A DNA stretch of 16,841 nucleotides, from NCBI GenBank assembly GCA_016649785.1, contig JAENXB010000038.1:1-16841 (forward strand), written 5' to 3'. This document shows, in pieces, positions 6,740 to 12,774 of the stretch (positions are counted from its first letter, which is position 1; every line of letters starts with the position of its first letter). Source of the DNA: Flavobacteriaceae bacterium (lineage in GTDB: Bacteria > Bacteroidota > Bacteroidia > Flavobacteriales > Flavobacteriaceae). Position numbers and translations under genes: made by a program. A model generated the notes under the pieces. That model had not been told where the DNA came from. It worked only from the letters and a program-made list of their open reading frames with translations, and searched no databases.

Positions 6740-6814
6740 TTCTTTGCGATCTCTGCGTATTTCTTGGCGGCCTTTGCGTGAAATCTTTGCGCCTTTTGCG
6801 GTTTTCTTTTCTCG
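6740..6814. repeat. TTTGCG-type repeat block, right of the GxxExxY gene
   Basis: Successive motifs TTTGCG, TCTGCG, TTGGCG, TTTGCG, TTTGCG, TTTGCG recur every 9-13 bp. The block ends exactly at the base before the stop codon of the S1/P1 nuclease. The part at 6750-6784 is a direct repeat of 6182-6216 on the other side of the GxxExxY gene. Confidence 0.75.
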
Positions 6815-7597
6815 CTATCTATAAATTTCATTTAAAACCGAAGCAAGGCGAAGGCCTCCTTTTTGAAGTTGTTCCCTTACCACAGGAAACCAATCGTACA
6901 TATATCTGTATCCTAATTTTTCCCCGACTTTAGCTGAAGCATATACTTTTTCACTTAAAGCTTTCGACTCATACATCCAGTCTTCAAAAGATCCGGAAGT
7001 GATTTGTTTTTTTTGTAGTTCAGAAAGACCCTTTGTGTTTTGCGCCAGTTCAGAATAACTCATATTATTGGAATCGATCATATCGCTATCCCAAACCCGG
7101 TGAAGATTTGAACCTTCCCCAAACCAGCGCACCAGTATATCGTTCCCGCCTCTATCTTCTCCCCGGCCGGTATGCAAAGGCTGATGCAGATCTCCAATAA
7201 AATGAACCAACATTTTAAGATAAAACTCCTTATTCTCCCTGCTGGAATTTTTGTCCTTCAACACCTCCACACATTTATTAATCGCCATCAGCAAATCCCC
7301 ATCGGGATTGGCATTTTCTTTAGAATATTTAGTTTCTCCTTTAGGAAGGTTTACATAATGCCAGGGTCCAAATTCCCGGTATTTTGAATCGCTTTTGATC
7401 TCATCCCCAAAGGTGGAAACAAAAGCCAGGCTTTTTCCCTGAAGCAATTTTTCTATTTGTTTCCTGGCTTTTTTGCTCAAATGATTGTCGGCTATTTCTC
7501 CTGTAGTTCTATGCCCGGTTTGCCCCCAGTCGTAATTATTTGAAAATCCAAGATTAAGGCTTAAGAGAAAAACAGCTGTTGCTATAAAACTTTTCAT
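6815..7597 (-). CDS. Secreted S1/P1-family single-strand nuclease
   Basis: This zinc-dependent endonuclease cleaves single-stranded DNA and RNA and removes 3'-phosphates from nucleotides. It is probably periplasmic or secreted for nucleic-acid scavenging. Residues 1-19 form a signal peptide. The family's nine trinuclear-zinc ligands all appear present with normal spacing: W24 near the mature N-terminus, H29, D65, H80, H132, D136, H142, H166 and D170. Motifs include WGQTGHR, PWHYVN, VHFIGDLHQPLH and HRVWD. The length (260) is normal for bacterial members. The gene has its own promoter with a good -7 box and -33 TTG, overlapped by a palindrome at 7670-7684. Its 3' end abuts the TTTGCG repeat block, so there is essentially no private 3' UTR. 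Confidence 0.94.
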   Translation of the reverse strand: MKSFIATAVFLLSLNLGFSNNYDWGQTGHRTTGEIADNHLSKKARKQIEKLLQGKSLAFVSTFGDEIKSDSKYREFGPWHYVNLPKGETKYSKENANPDGDLLMAINKCVEVLKDKNSSRENKEFYLKMLVHFIGDLHQPLHTGRGEDRGGNDILVRWFGEGSNLHRVWDSDMIDSNNMSYSELAQNTKGLSELQKKQITSGSFEDWMYESKALSEKVYASAKVGEKLGYRYMYDWFPVVREQLQKGGLRLASVLNEIYR

Positions 7598-7649
7598 TTA
7601 TTTAAAATTTATTGGCAACAAAAGTCCCTATTGGACATTTTATTTTGAG

Positions 7650-7676
7650 CAAATATAGAAAACCTCAGTTTAACAA
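7650..7676 (-). promoter_or_regulatory. Promoter of the S1/P1 nuclease
   Basis: Read on the minus strand, TTG (7674-7676) is followed after 16 nt by TATATTTG (7650-7657), an exact match to the Bacteroidota -7 consensus TAnnTTTG. The implied start lies around 7643, giving a leader of roughly 45 nt. Confidence 0.6.
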
Positions 7677-7684
7677 ATTGTTAA
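7670..7684. promoter_or_regulatory. 15-bp palindrome overlapping the nuclease -33 region
   Basis: TTAACAA-A-TTGTTAA is a perfect 7-1-7 inverted repeat that contains the -33 TTG of the nuclease promoter. A bound dimer would compete with RNA polymerase, so repression of the nuclease is a plausible inference. No regulator gene is adjacent. Confidence 0.35.
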
Positions 7685-7797
7685 GATCTTTTTTTTAATC
7701 GATTCCTATTAAATTCTACTCGAAAAGTGCCAAATCAAATAAAAACATTGCGCTGATGGTAAAATAATCTTCGCTACTCTAAGTCCGAAACAAATCG

Positions 7798-7805
7798 TAA
7801 ATTTG
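7798..7805 (+). promoter_or_regulatory. -7 box for the alpha/beta hydrolase
   Basis: TAAATTTG matches the Bacteroidota -7 consensus TAnnTTTG exactly. The start would be near 7812, so the leader would include the hairpin at 7828-7860. No clear -33 TTG is present at the usual distance. Confidence 0.4.
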
Positions 7806-7827
7806 GACGATAAACTCTCCAAGTTAA

Positions 7828-7860
7828 AAACCTAACAGGTCTCAAAGACCTGTTAGGTTT
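7828..7860 (+). repeat. Perfect 15-bp hairpin in the hydrolase leader
   Basis: AAACCTAACAGGTCT and AGACCTGTTAGGTTT pair without mismatch around a CAA loop. The hairpin ends 18 nt before the hydrolase ATG. Only three T residues follow the stem before AG, so it is a poor terminator. It could be a dispersed intergenic repeat, or an element controlling translation of the downstream gene. Confidence 0.75.
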
Positions 7861-7878
7861 AGTAGAAAATCGAAGTCG

Positions 7879-8814
7879 ATGAAAACAAAAATCCTAAGTT
7901 TTATAATGTTGCTGATCGTGCAACTAGCTTTGGCTCAAATGAATCCCTTTACCGAAAATTTGGTTTCTGTAAATGAATTGATTGACGGGACATTAACCCT
8001 CCCGGAGAAAATCGAAAATCCCTCACTGGTTATTTTAATTCAAGGCTCCGGCCCAACAGACAGGGATGGAAATCAAATGATGATGAAGAATGACGCTTCA
8101 AAAAAAATCGCGCATCAATTGGCTGAAAATGGCATTGCTTCCTACAGGTTTGACAAGCGAATTTTTAAGATGAATAAATTCAAAATTAAAGAAGCTGATT
8201 TACGTTTTGAATATTTTGTCACCGATGTAAACGCAATCCTGGAGTATTTTAAAGCTGATAAAAATTTTGATAAGATCATATTGGCAGGTCATAGCGAAGG
8301 TTCTCTTATAGGAATGATAGCCGCACAACACGGAGCCGATGCCTTTATTTCACTGGCAGGAGCAGGAAGAAGCATCGATAAAATAATTGTGGAACAACTG
8401 GCAAAACAATCGGAAGAACTTTCCGAAAATGCCCGTCAGGCTTTGGATGAAATTATAGAAACCGGAAGTACGGTTAATTACAGTCCGTACCTGGAATCTA
8501 TTTTCAGGCCCAGCGTTCAGCCATATATTAACTCCTGGATGAAATATGATCCTGCCCTGGAAATAGCAAAATTAGAGATCCCCATCCTGATCATAAACGG
8601 ATCCTTCGATTTACAGGTCGATACAACCGATGCCGAAATTTTAAATGCCGCCGCTCAGAATTCGAAATTGGTAATTTTGGAAAATATGAATCATATTTTC
8701 CGGGAAATTAAAGGGGAAAATCTGGAGAATACCAAAGCATACAATGAACCCAACAGGCCGCTTCATCCTGAGTTGATCCCGGTATTAACAGATTTTATTA
8801 AATCAATAAAGTAA
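7879..8814 (+). CDS. Exported alpha/beta-fold hydrolase
   Basis: This serine hydrolase (esterase-like, COG1073-type) has unknown substrate. The first 19 residues are a signal peptide ending before QMNPF, so it acts outside the cytoplasm. The oxyanion-loop motif QGSGPTDRDG lies at 55-64, the nucleophile S139 is in GHSEGS, the likely acid is D244 in NGSFD (D248 is an alternative), and the general base is H272 in NMNHIF. The length (311) is ordinary. The gene follows a divergent intergenic region shared with the S1/P1 nuclease and starts 18 nt after a perfect hairpin. The HAD phosphatase follows 87 nt later in the same direction, but that gap is large enough for separate transcription. Confidence 0.9.
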   Translation: MKTKILSFIMLLIVQLALAQMNPFTENLVSVNELIDGTLTLPEKIENPSLVILIQGSGPTDRDGNQMMMKNDASKKIAHQLAENGIASYRFDKRIFKMNKFKIKEADLRFEYFVTDVNAILEYFKADKNFDKIILAGHSEGSLIGMIAAQHGADAFISLAGAGRSIDKIIVEQLAKQSEELSENARQALDEIIETGSTVNYSPYLESIFRPSVQPYINSWMKYDPALEIAKLEIPILIINGSFDLQVDTTDAEILNAAAQNSKLVILENMNHIFREIKGENLENTKAYNEPNRPLHPELIPVLTDFIKSIK

Positions 8815-8901
8815 AATTGCGGGAAAGGAAAATGGAACGGATGTCTTCAAATTCTGTATTATAACAAAAAGGCATCCAAAAATATAAATACTGAAGAATA
8901 A

Positions 8902-9711
8902 ATGGATTATAAAATTGTGTTTTCAGATATAGACGGAACCCTTCTCAATAAACACAGGGAATTATCTCCGGCAACCATAACTGAAATTAAAAAGTTAAAA
9001 AATAAAATTCCCTTTATCCTGATCTCAGCACGGATGCCCGCAGCGATGCGGCATCTTCAAAACGAACTGGACATTGAAGAACTACCGCTGATTTGTTATA
9101 ATGGCGGATTGATCTTAGTGAACAATGAAATTGTGAGTTCTACTGAAATCCCCATTGACATAGTGGAGGATTTGAGCAACTGGAATTCAGAGATCCGTTG
9201 TCATTTAAGCCTGTATCATCAGGATGAATGGTATGTGCCCTCAATGGATAAATGGGCGCTCAGGGAACAAAATAACACCAAAGTTGAGCCTGAAATAAAA
9301 TCCGATCGGGAGGTGATTGAAAAATGGAGATCAGAACAAAAAGGAGCACATAAGATTATGGCTATGGGGGAAGAATCCCAAATATACCAAATTCGCGATT
9401 ACCTGGCTGAAAAATTTCCGGATCAATTGCATTTGTACCGGTCGAAAAACACCTATCTGGAAATTGCCCCAAAAAGAATATCAAAATATACTGCCATAGA
9501 GTTATTGCTTCATCATCATTTTTCTATCTCTTCAGGAGAAGCCATCGCCTTTGGAGATAATTACAATGATGTGGAAATGCTTAAGAACATAGGTTATGGC
9601 GTAGCTGTTGGGAATGCACGTCCGAAGGCACTAAAAGTGGCTAAGATTATTGCAGATATGAGTATTGATGATGGGGTTGCAAAAAGTTTAAAACAGCTAT
9701 TTAAATTTTAA
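8902..9711 (+). CDS. Cof-type HAD-IIB family phosphatase
   Basis: This cytoplasmic phosphatase of the haloacid dehalogenase superfamily has a C2B (Cof-type) cap. Relatives act on sugar phosphates, FMN or phosphorylated cofactors, and the substrate cannot be read from sequence. Motif I is DIDGTLL with nucleophile D9 and acid/base D11. Motif II is S42 in ILISAR, motif III is K195 in APKRISKYTA, and motif IV is GDNYND with D219 and D223. The cap occupies about residues 85-185. The length (269) is typical. It sits between the hydrolase and the DUF819 gene, all on the plus strand, with gaps of 87 and 72 nt, so an operon is possible but not shown. Confidence 0.93.
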   Translation: MDYKIVFSDIDGTLLNKHRELSPATITEIKKLKNKIPFILISARMPAAMRHLQNELDIEELPLICYNGGLILVNNEIVSSTEIPIDIVEDLSNWNSEIRCHLSLYHQDEWYVPSMDKWALREQNNTKVEPEIKSDREVIEKWRSEQKGAHKIMAMGEESQIYQIRDYLAEKFPDQLHLYRSKNTYLEIAPKRISKYTAIELLLHHHFSISSGEAIAFGDNYNDVEMLKNIGYGVAVGNARPKALKVAKIIADMSIDDGVAKSLKQLFKF

Positions 9712-9783
9712 CCAATCAGCAATTGGCTCGTTTTCCAATAGTAGTATAAAAATCGTATTTTCGCCCTCAGAGAAAATCGACTT

Positions 9784-11049
9784 ATGGAAAATGCCCCTTT
9801 TTTTATCAATGATGCTATCGTATTTGGGATCCTGATGATAGCCCTTGGTTTTGTCTTCTACACCTCTTCAAGGAAAGATGGTTTTTGGAAAAAATTCTAT
9901 TCGGTAGTTCCCGCGCTTTTAATGTGTTATTTAATTCCTTCGATTTTTAATTCCCTTGGAATAATAGAAGCTGAAACTTCACAATTGTATTTTGTTGCCA
10001 GCCGATATCTGCTTCCCGCTTCACTTGTTCTAATGACCCTGAGTATAGATCTAAAAGCCATATTCAGTTTGGGGCCAAAGGCACTTATAATGTTTTTTAC
10101 AGGAACCATCGGGATTATTATTGGAGGGCCATTGGCAATTCTTATAATTTCTGCTGTTTCCCCGGAAACAGTTGGCGGGGTTGGACCCGATGCAATCTGG
10201 CGCGGACTTTCCACCCTGGCGGGTAGCTGGATTGGCGGTGGTGCAAACCAGGCCGCTATGCTTGAAATTTATGAATATAACCCCAATTTGTATGGTGGAA
10301 TGGTGCTTGTGGATATTGTAGTTGCCAATTTGTGGATGGCAATTTTACTGTTTGGGATTGGAAGGAATGAAAAAATTGATAAATGGTTGAATGCCGATGA
10401 TTCTGCAATTACCAATTTAAAGAATAAAGTGGCATCCTATGCCGCCAGTGTAACCCGAAACCCGTCTCTGGATGACCTGATTATTATGTTGGCCCTTGCT
10501 TTTGGCGCGGTAGGAATTGCCCATTGGGGCGCCGACTGGATTTCCGCCTTTTTATTGAACAATTTTGATGTTTTTAACGACAAAAAAAGTGCCTTGTCTT
10601 CTTTTTCATCTTCCTTTTTCTGGATGATCTCCATTGCTACGGCAATAGGAATTATTTTATCTTTTACTAAATTCAAAACCTATGAAGGCGCCGGAGCAAG
10701 CAAAATAGGAAGTGTTTTTATCTATATGCTGGTTGCCACTATAGGAATGAAAATGGATCTTGCCATGGTTTTTGACAATCCGGGACTTATCGCCATAGGC
10801 CTGGTATGGATGTTCATTCATGCCGCTTTATTAATTTTAATTGCCAAAATGATAAAGGCACCCTTCTTTTTCCTTGCAGTGGGAAGTCAGGCAAATGTAG
10901 GAGGCGCAGCAAGCGCACCTATTGTAGCTGCAGCGTTCCACCCTTCTTTAGCCACAGTAGGCGTACTCCTTGCCGTTTTTGGATACGTGGTGGGAACTTA
11001 TGGCGCCATCTTGTCTACAATTTTAATGCAAATAGCCGCGGCCGGTTAG
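9784..11049 (+). CDS. DUF819 family integral membrane protein
   Basis: This 421-residue polytopic inner-membrane protein (PF05684, YjcL-like) has around ten hydrophobic helices. The substrate is not established. Two glycine/alanine-rich loops with the same flavour, GSWIGGGANQAAM (147-159) and GSQANVGGAASAPIVA (367-382), each follow a segment with a similar start: LSIDLKAIF (86-94) and GMKMDLAMVF (321-330). This suggests an internal duplication of a transport fold with two broken helices. Residues 196-270 form a more polar connector. The ATG lies 21 bp after TATTTTCG (9756-9763), a one-mismatch -7 box, so the gene may be transcribed from its own promoter. The lipoprotein gene follows after 52 nt. 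Confidence 0.88.
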   Translation: MENAPFFINDAIVFGILMIALGFVFYTSSRKDGFWKKFYSVVPALLMCYLIPSIFNSLGIIEAETSQLYFVASRYLLPASLVLMTLSIDLKAIFSLGPKALIMFFTGTIGIIIGGPLAILIISAVSPETVGGVGPDAIWRGLSTLAGSWIGGGANQAAMLEIYEYNPNLYGGMVLVDIVVANLWMAILLFGIGRNEKIDKWLNADDSAITNLKNKVASYAASVTRNPSLDDLIIMLALAFGAVGIAHWGADWISAFLLNNFDVFNDKKSALSSFSSSFFWMISIATAIGIILSFTKFKTYEGAGASKIGSVFIYMLVATIGMKMDLAMVFDNPGLIAIGLVWMFIHAALLILIAKMIKAPFFFLAVGSQANVGGAASAPIVAAAFHPSLATVGVLLAVFGYVVGTYGAILSTILMQIAAAG

Positions 11050-11101
11050 TAAAGGATCAAAATTTATATGATATTTGCCACCCGTAATTCAACTTATATT
11101 C

Positions 11102-11833
11102 ATGAAAAAACTTAGCCTCTTATTGGCAATTCTTATTAGCATAACTGCCTGTTCAAAGAAAGAAAGCAACCTCCTGGTTAAAGGAAATGTTGTTGGTCTT
11201 AAAAAAGGAACTATTTACCTTCAAAAAATTGAAGATACCGTACTTATCAATGTGGATTCGGTGATAATAAATGGTGATGCCAACTTTGTTTTGGAAGATT
11301 TTATCACAAGTCCTCAAATCATGTATTTATTCCTGGATAAAGTGGATAATGTGGAATATGACGAACGAATTGAATTTTTTGCTGAAGAAGGGGAAGTAAC
11401 CATCAACACAACTTTAAAAAACTTTGCAGTAGACGCAAAAGTTTCTGGCTCTACCAATCAAACAAAATTGATGGAATACCGGGAAATGATGTCACGCTTC
11501 AACGAAAAAAATCTTGAGCTCATTCAAAATAATTTTGAAGCACAGCGCGATAATAACGAGGAACTTCTAATCAAAACAAATAATGAATACGACCGGCTTT
11601 TAAGCAGAAGATATTTGTTTACCGTAAATTTCGCGGTCAATAATAAGGACCTGGAAATCGCTCCTTACCTGGCCCTATCCGAAGTTTTTGACGCCAACAT
11701 AAAATATCTGGACACCATTTATAATTCCATGACCCCACATGTTCAGAAATCTAAATACGGAAAGGATCTGAAAGTATTCCTAAAAGAACGAAGGAAAACG
11801 GAAAAATTGGAAAAAAAAGTGGAGGAGCAGTAA
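11102..11833 (+). CDS. DUF4369-type lipoprotein
   Basis: This is an outer- or inner-membrane-anchored lipoprotein of 243 residues. I chose the ATG at 11102 because the signal peptide then starts MKKLSLLLAILISITAC, with lipobox ITAC and C17. A TTG nine codons upstream only adds untypical residues. Residues 24-110 (KGNVVGLKKGTIYLQKIED, then the VDS-I-INGDANF strand pattern) resemble DUF4369, which in Bacteroidota normally sits in front of a thioredoxin/AhpC-TSA domain. Here no CxxC thioredoxin follows. Instead there is a charged helical tail (about 120-243) ending in coiled-coil-like ERRKTEKLEKKVEEQ. GATATTTG at 11070-11077 is a one-mismatch -7 box. A heptad repeat starts on the stop codon. Function is unknown. 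Confidence 0.82.
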   Translation: MKKLSLLLAILISITACSKKESNLLVKGNVVGLKKGTIYLQKIEDTVLINVDSVIINGDANFVLEDFITSPQIMYLFLDKVDNVEYDERIEFFAEEGEVTINTTLKNFAVDAKVSGSTNQTKLMEYREMMSRFNEKNLELIQNNFEAQRDNNEELLIKTNNEYDRLLSRRYLFTVNFAVNNKDLEIAPYLALSEVFDANIKYLDTIYNSMTPHVQKSKYGKDLKVFLKERRKTEKLEKKVEEQ

Positions 11834-11883
11834 CGAAGTACGAAGTTAGAAGTTCAAAAATAGACGGAAGACGGAAGACGGAA
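11833..11883 (+). repeat. Two short heptad tandem repeats after the lipoprotein gene
   Basis: ACGAAGT, ACGAAGT, TAGAAGT (11833-11853) begins on the last base of the stop codon. GACGGAA occurs three times exactly at 11863-11883. Both have a 7-bp period, like the array after alkB. Confidence 0.75.
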
Positions 11884-11952
11884 GTTAAAATATAGATTGA
11901 CGGCTTGCTTAAAAAAATTAAAATTTTTGTGGGCTTTTCATAAAAAAAACAG

Positions 11953-11989
11953 AACCCTGCCAGTGTTTGAAACCCTTGCAGGGTTTTTT
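11953..11989 (+). terminator. Rho-independent terminator after the lipoprotein gene
   Basis: AACCCTGC pairs with GCAGGGTT, with further partial pairing (AG/CT and GTTT/AAAC) inside, and a run of T follows. An A-run at 11942-11949 on the other side could let it also stop leftward transcripts. It lies 120 nt downstream of the lipoprotein stop. Confidence 0.7.
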
Positions 11990-12035
11990 AGATATGGAAT
12001 GTTTGCTTCCAATTAGTCCGAATTAATCAGCTAAG

Positions 12036-12339
12036 CATCGAAGATTTCACTACTTCTAAAATCAAAAATCAGCACTCCTTGTTCTTAAATCCTGGAATAC
12101 TTTTTTCCGAATAAAAAGTCACAATTTAAACTTAGTGAACCTTTGTGTCCTTGTGCCTTGGTGGCAAAATATCACTTCGCAAAGACGCTAAGTCACAAAG
12201 CAGCACAAAGAAACCTTTACCTGGAATATCAAATAAAGATTAAGGATTTTTAGCTGATGAAGTTTCCCTCTTCTAATATCAAGAATCGTTAATCCTTGTT
12301 CTAAAATCAATGGAAAGAATATTTCTCAATAAAAATTCA
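12036..12339. repeat. Direct repeats flanking an inverted CTTTGTG repeat
   Basis: Copy 1 (12036-12122, core TTCTAAAATCAAAAATCAGC) and copy 2 (12256-12339, core TTCTAATATCAAGAATCGTT) align well, sharing for example TCCTTGTTCT and AATAAAAA, with small gaps. Between them, CTTTGTGTCCTTGTGCC (from 12141) is repeated in inverse as ...GTCACAAAGCAGCACAAAG (to 12210). The inner part belongs to the same family as the TTTGCG blocks around the GxxExxY gene. Confidence 0.6.
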
Positions 12340-12343
12340 GCAT

Positions 12344-12374
12344 AAAAAAAACTCCCCCGTAATGGAGGAGTTTT
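12344..12374 (-). terminator. Terminator of the tRNA-Thr transcript
   Basis: On the minus strand, AAAACTCCTCC pairs with GGGGGAGTTTT (with one G-U pair) around a short ATTAC loop, followed by a T-run. It starts one base after the tRNA 3' end. Confidence 0.82.
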
Positions 12375-12375
12375 G

Positions 12376-12449
12376 AGCCGATGGAGGGACTCGAACCCAC
12401 GACCTGCTGATTACAAATCAGCTGCTCTAGCCAGCTGAGCTACATCGGC
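12376..12449 (-). tRNA. tRNA-Thr (anticodon TGT)
   Basis: The 74-nt cloverleaf reads on the minus strand. It has acceptor stem GCCGATG/CATCGGC with discriminator T, D-arm GCTC...GAGC, anticodon stem GCTGA/TCAGC with loop TTTGTAA (anticodon TGT, reading ACA and related Thr codons), and T-arm GTGGG-TTCGAGT-CCCTC with one T-T mismatch. CCA is not encoded. It begins 12 nt after the stop codon of the 88-aa gene, without a terminator in between, so it may be processed from a joint transcript. Confidence 0.96.
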
Positions 12450-12461
12450 ATCGAATATTTT

Positions 12462-12728
12462 TTACAATTCGTTTATTTTAGCTACCAAAGCATTTGCTTT
12501 AGCTTCAAAATCTTTCTCAATATCTTTAAAATGTTGTTTTTTATTTTCAACATTTTTTTGATTGATCTTTGCCATCAATTCGTCAAAACCAGCTATAGCT
12601 TGATCTACAATTGCTTCCGATTTTTTAGGTTCCTGTTTAGGGTTTGCTAATTGATGAATATATGCTGCCTCAATTAAATCACCCATCACATAATTTACAT
12701 CTCTCTTTAACAATCTTATACTTGCCAT
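12462..12728 (-). CDS. Small conserved-looking helical protein (88 aa)
   Basis: I cannot assign a function. The 88 residues are almost entirely predicted helix, rich in Lys, Glu, Ala and Ile. They begin MASIRLLKRDVNYVMGDLIE and end in heptad-like KDFEAKANALVAKINEL. There is no signal peptide, membrane segment or Cys/His cluster, so it is probably cytoplasmic and possibly oligomeric. Sequences of this pattern (RxLKxDxNYVxGDxIE at the start) are, as far as I recall, common in Flavobacteriaceae, but I could not search. A near -7 box (minus strand TAAATTCG, 12749-12756) lies between it and manA and suggests its own promoter. tRNA-Thr follows directly. Confidence 0.8.
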   Translation of the reverse strand: MASIRLLKRDVNYVMGDLIEAAYIHQLANPKQEPKKSEAIVDQAIAGFDELMAKINQKNVENKKQHFKDIEKDFEAKANALVAKINEL

Positions 12729-12748
12729 TATTTCTTAATTTTAGGCTG

Positions 12749-12756
12749 CGAATTTA
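12749..12756 (-). promoter_or_regulatory. -7 box for the 88-aa gene and tRNA-Thr
   Basis: Minus-strand TAAATTCG differs from TAnnTTTG at one base and lies 20 bp before the ATG. No clear -33 TTG is present; the upstream region runs into the 3' end of manA. Confidence 0.35.
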
Positions 12757-12774
12757 GGCTATTTTTCGATATAA

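Larger units (their letters stand above)
11834..12343. other. Repeat-rich non-coding region before tRNA-Thr
   Basis: I find no gene here. In order it holds heptad repeats (to 11883), a terminator hairpin (11953-11989), a degenerate direct repeat in two copies (12036-12122 and 12256-12339), and between them an inverted repeat of the CTTTGTG/CTTTGCG family (12141-12210). The genes on either side converge on this gap. Confidence 0.75.

Noticed and set aside
6074..6814. Classical insertion sequence around the GxxExxY gene
   Set aside because: No DDE, HUH or serine recombinase is encoded, no short target duplication is evident, and the flanking repeats are direct and diverged rather than terminal inverted repeats.
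7828..7860. Rho-independent terminator call for the hairpin
   Set aside because: Only three T residues follow the stem, and the upstream gene is transcribed away from it; it lies in the leader of the next gene.
11075..11101. Upstream TTG start for the lipoprotein
   Set aside because: It would add nine residues before a perfect lipoprotein signal peptide and overlaps a -7-like box; ATG at 11102 is preferred.
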